Assembly (NCBI GenBank): GCA_051453625.1
Contig: JBOZIK010000001.1
Span: forward strand, 298,832,526 to 298,896,525
Direction of reading: 5' to 3'
DNA length: 64,000 bases
Source: Welwitschia mirabilis
Taxonomy: Eukaryota; Gnetophyta; Gnetopsida; Welwitschiales
The position numbers were made by a program, and so were the translations under genes. This document shows positions 60,510 through 64,000 of the stretch, piece by piece. The notes under the pieces are model-generated. The model was not told the DNA's origin, searched no databases, and saw only the letters and a program-made list of their open reading frames with translations. Positions within the stretch are counted from its first letter, which is position 1. Each line of letters begins with the position of its first letter.

Positions 60510-61920
60510 AACAATTTTAGAAAAAACATCAATGGCGATTTAACTAATTAATGATTTAAATTAATCTATTCGCCTTTTTATAGCTTAGGTCATCAAACAA
60601 GTTATAACATTGATTTTAAAGAGCTTGAGTAAATTAGATTAGTTATAACTTGTAGAAAATTGACTGAGGTACATGATTCTTTGAGAAGATGCAACATTTT
60701 CTTTGTTGATCTAGAGCATAATTACACTCCAACATTTATTACATTAGAGGAGTCACATTTTATTTTGATATAATGCATTGCAAATGAATTTTCATCTTTC
60801 ATCTAAATCCAGAAGAAAAATTTTCCATGGATTCTAGTGGATTTAATCTTAATGTTATGCATTCATTTGTGTTGGTAAAAGCATACAAAATCATTTGAAA
60901 GTCACTATAATAGATGCATATATTTCCATGGATGTTTGATCCATGGCTCTATTATGAGGAATAGTATTAGTTCCTTGATATTAAATACTTAGTGAGTTCT
61001 CTTGGCTTTATGATTTTAAAGAATTTCAAATAATTGATGAGCTTCTTATTTATTTTTTTAAAAAAACATTAACTATTATTAAGAATTACTTCAAAAACAT
61101 TCTTTTAGTTTTGAGAATTAAATTTTTATCGTTGTCATCCTTGTATGTGATATTAAAAATTAATAAAAATTATTTTAGTGTGGTAAGGGGAGACATTATT
61201 GAAAGAAGGCTAAAATTTAGTTTTAAGGGGTATAACCCTTAACCTTTTCTACCTTTTTTAATAAAAGTACTTTATTGAGGGGGAGGTAAGAAGGCTAGGA
61301 GGTATTTAATCCTTTAAAGAGTACTAAAAGAATAAAAATAGTAATTAAGAAGGCTTGATTAAGATCATTAAATCTGTCAAGTTAATAAGAGTAAAATTGG
61401 TAACTATTAATGAAGTAATGGAAATACCAATTAAGAAAAGAACTAATTAAGATGCATAAATATATTGAGTTAACAATAGTAAAATTGCTAACTCCTACCA
61501 ACTAAAGGAGAAAATCATTAGTAAAAACATTAAAAATTTTTAATTAAAGGAATTTTCAAACATAATAGTAAAAATGCAACTTTTACTAATTAATAAAGAT
61601 ATGTGAAAAGTGACAAGAAGTAAAGTACCAAAACCAAAAGAAGCAAAAAGGATTAATGATTAGAAAGATGATGATCAAGAAGTACTTACTCTAATTTAAA
61701 GTTAGTATTGAGCATAAGTATTTTCATAGTATTAACTTAAGTAAAAGCTCAAAAGAAGTTTGGGATGACTGGTGTAAATTATTTGATATAAGTGGACATA
61801 AATCAAACAAGAATTAAAGCATCAATTATAGAGTTTAAAAATGGAATATTTATGAGAAACGAATTAATACATAAATTAGTTTATATCACTTTTGTTACAA
61901 TTTATAATAGTATATTTAGA

Positions 61921-62215
61921 AGTTAATGATGAAGATGCCAAAGCCATTTTACTAAGCAATCTTCCTTTTCAATATGATTACATTGTCTACACATTAAATA
62001 AGATTTATTGCACATGAGAAAGTGCCATCTTCATATTCATTGAACAACATGCAAGGATGCATTAACATGAACTCAAAGAAGGTGCTTTAATTGCCTAAAG
62101 GTATAACTCTTAGAAAATAGACATGAAAAATTACAAATAAAAGACAAAATGCTATTATTTTAGTAATTGACATGATGTAGCAATAAAGTACTTTAAATGG
62201 GAAAAGGATCTACTT
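61921..62215 (+). pseudogene. Copia-type gag remnant, arm B copy
   Basis: Contains AILLSNLPFQYDYIVYTL, matching Copia Gag. The zinc knuckle at 62,150-62,191 has only its first Cys left; the others read Phe, Asp and Tyr. Confidence 0.65.
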
Positions 62216-62317
62216 TATGAAAAATTAATGAATTTAAGTATGATAGAAAAACTAGGAAAATAAGAATTCTAGAGATATTACTTCAAGCTTTTGATTATTG
62301 TATTTATCCCTTGCAAT

Positions 62318-62445
62318 GGATAGCCCCTATAGTCATGATTAGTTTACATTGTTGTGGTTAGTGCAATTTGTCATGATTAGTTTACATTATCATGGTTAGT
62401 CCATGTTGTTGTGGTTAGTCCACATTGTCATGGTTTGTCCACTTT
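62318..62445 (+). repeat. Minisatellite, ~20 bp units, arm B
   Basis: About six units such as GTGGTTAGTCCACATTGTCA; counterpart of 9,948-10,075. Confidence 0.85.
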
Positions 62446-62529
62446 ATATTAATTCTATATGGAATTCTATGTTAGAAGCATATTCTAGCACTTTAATTTT
62501 GATGATACTTTAATTTTTACATTAGTACT

Positions 62530-62674
62530 TAATGGGTCGATGAAAAAGAGGGAGATGGAGGAGGTTAATGCCAGTTAAAACCACCTCCTAATTTCTCTCT
62601 CTTGATACCCATCATCTCCACTTTTGTTGTATTGTGAGTATATTTAAACCACTTATTAGTAATAAAATTATGTA
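62530..62674 (+). mobile_element. Truncated Copia-like LTR, arm B right copy
   Basis: It matches 10,200-10,348 and stops after AATAAAATTATG; the last 60 bp of the LTR present in arm A are missing. Confidence 0.5.
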
Positions 62675-62849
62675 GTCTTAAGCAAGAGGAGCAACAAGCA
62701 ATAAGAGAAGTAAGAGAAGTGGGAAAAACAAAGGAGAAATGATAGAGCCCTGCATGATGCTACGTGCTCTAGCATGTCATTGCATATGTTATTATCATCT
62801 TTAGGACTTTCAAAGCTTTAACTTAATAAGCATCTTGGAAGCCTCTTTA

Positions 62850-64000
62850 TGATGGAAGAGAAGAAGCCAAATCTAACTTTTCAAGTGAATAAAAATGGAA
62901 ATGCTATTTGGGTTATGCTCCTAGAGCCATACAAAACTTGGATTATTCAAAGGTATGAAAATAGTCTCATAAGGAAAATTTCTATTAGTAGGAGGAAGAC
63001 CTTTTATTAATAAGATTCATAGATGGTCCATAATCCCTATGAGGTACTCCCTCTTCATGGTGGCTTAATACACTATGTTTTATCTTCATCTATTATAAGG
63101 ACTAATGTTTTGACTAATGCTCCATTTTTTTTGGAAGGGAAGGGATTACTCTTACTGAATGAAATCATTTTGTTATGGAAAAGAAAGATATTTTCTCAGG
63201 ATCCCCTATTGGCTTTACATAGTAAACCTAAACCCAAAGATTTTTACACTAATGTTTATTCAAAAAGTAGCAAAGATGTTTGGTACGATTATTAGACTAG
63301 ATAGATAGACATTAGAAGAAACTAGAATGATTGTTATAAGAGTTTGCATTCTTACTAGCCTAAAAATCTGAAAAAAATGAAATTAAAAGTGCACACATCA
63401 TTGGAATTGAAAACCTTTAAGATGGAATTTTAAAACGTTCTAGTTTCTTGTGTTAAATATGATCAAGAAGACCACAATATAAAATCTTATAGAATGGCTA
63501 TATATAAGGAGAAGAAACTAGAAGAATGGTAAGAAGTTAAAAAAAAAGGAAAAAGAAGGATTTACCTCCTCCTAATTGCATTCCAATGAAGAAACACAAC
63601 AATTCAACAGATATTTTGGAATTCCTTCAAAAAGGTAAAACAAGTGGTAAAACATGCCATGTGTAAGATAAAGTTAATTTTGAGGAACGTCATTGATCCC
63701 CTAATAACTTGGATTTGAAAAATGAAAAGGTTGCATATTCTCAAATAATTATGAATGAAAGCCATGAACCCATGGAAAATGGTGAACTAATTATATATTT
63801 TCCCTTTGAATAAACACTAATTAAAATAAGAGTTGAAGGCCATCAAATTATAAATATGAAGGCCAATATAATAGAAGCAAGAATGATGAGACCAGAAAAC
63901 CCATCTAGTCTAACAAGAGGGCAGAGAAAAAATATTAATAAAAGGAAGTTGCAAGTTTTGGAGGAAATTTGTAATGGAAATTAACACACATGACATTCCT
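62850..64000 (+). pseudogene. LINE ORF1 remnant, runs off window
   Basis: The open frame 63,023-63,295 (90 codons) contains NAPFFLEGKGLLLL and DPLLALHSKPKPKDFY, which fit the DUF4283 pattern 'RGPFFL-G--L-L' and 'P-WV-LH-LP--F' of plant LINE ORF1. At 63,449-63,490 CVKYDQEDHNIKSY is a CX2CX4HX4C zinc knuckle in which two Cys read Tyr (TGT-to-TAT). A lysine-rich stretch follows, and MRPENPSSLTRGQRKNINKR close to the end. Stops break it in several places. ORF2 would lie beyond the window. The DUF4283 match is weaker than for the copy at 51,741. Confidence 0.5.

Larger units (their letters stand above)
54400..62674 (+). repeat. Arm B of the large direct duplication
   Basis: Collinear with arm A (675-10,348). 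It has a single copy of the 970 bp segment, lacks about 170 bp near 59,110 that arm A has, and replaces the GA microsatellite by G runs. It ends inside an LTR-like block and is followed by LINE sequence. Confidence 0.75.

Noticed and set aside
675-62674. Arms A and B as the LTRs of one giant element
   Set aside because: The arms contain their own gag, pol and primer-site relics, lack TG...CA ends and enclose unrelated insertions in both orientations.

Overview
The window looks like nuclear intergenic DNA of a seed plant: about a quarter G+C by eye, almost without CpG outside one stretch, no intact gene longer than about 150 codons, and filled with decayed plant-type retrotransposons (a Ty3/gypsy chromovirus, Copia remnants, L1-type LINEs). 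Most broken motifs differ from the family consensus by C-to-T or G-to-A changes, as expected from long-term cytosine methylation and deamination. Very low GC of this kind is known from Welwitschia and from the parasite Sapria, but I cannot name the species from sequence alone.

Layout. 1-660: featureless AT-rich DNA. About 675-10,348 (arm A) and 54,400-62,674 (arm B): two direct copies of an 8-10 kb block containing the end of a Copia pol gene, a short Copia-like LTR/gag/LTR unit, microsatellites and a minisatellite. 10,412-12,600: assorted remnants, including a J-domain (DnaJ) relic. 12,606-35,091: a minus-strand LINE split by a minus-strand Tekay-like Ty3 element with very long (about 3.5 kb) LTRs. 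The Ty3 block carries three LTR copies (12,803-16,353; 20,766-22,140 cut by a gap; 23,081-26,568), so it is a composite of two elements. The LTR-LINE junction is present a second time after the gap at 30,651. 35,092-38,198: nothing recognised, plus a large gap. 38,199-50,450: a 6.1 kb segment present twice, separated by a 100-N gap, each copy with a broken reading frame for an unidentified acidic repeat protein. 50,451-53,654: plus-strand LINE with ORF1 (DUF4283-like plus zinc knuckle) and endonuclease. 62,700-64,000: another plus-strand LINE ORF1 running off the window.

Assembly quality matters here. Four of the five exactly 100-base N gaps have the same sequence on both sides (970 bp, 4.3 kb, 77 bp exact, 6.1 kb). 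Some of these 'tandem duplications' may therefore be unmerged alleles or contig ends.

No working pathway or operon is visible. The most unusual items are the acidic-repeat reading-frame family, a tRNA-like A/B-box module inside the Ty3 LTR, a hairpin whose stem is kept by a paired substitution between two copies, and a G-quadruplex-type run where the sister arm has a GA microsatellite.
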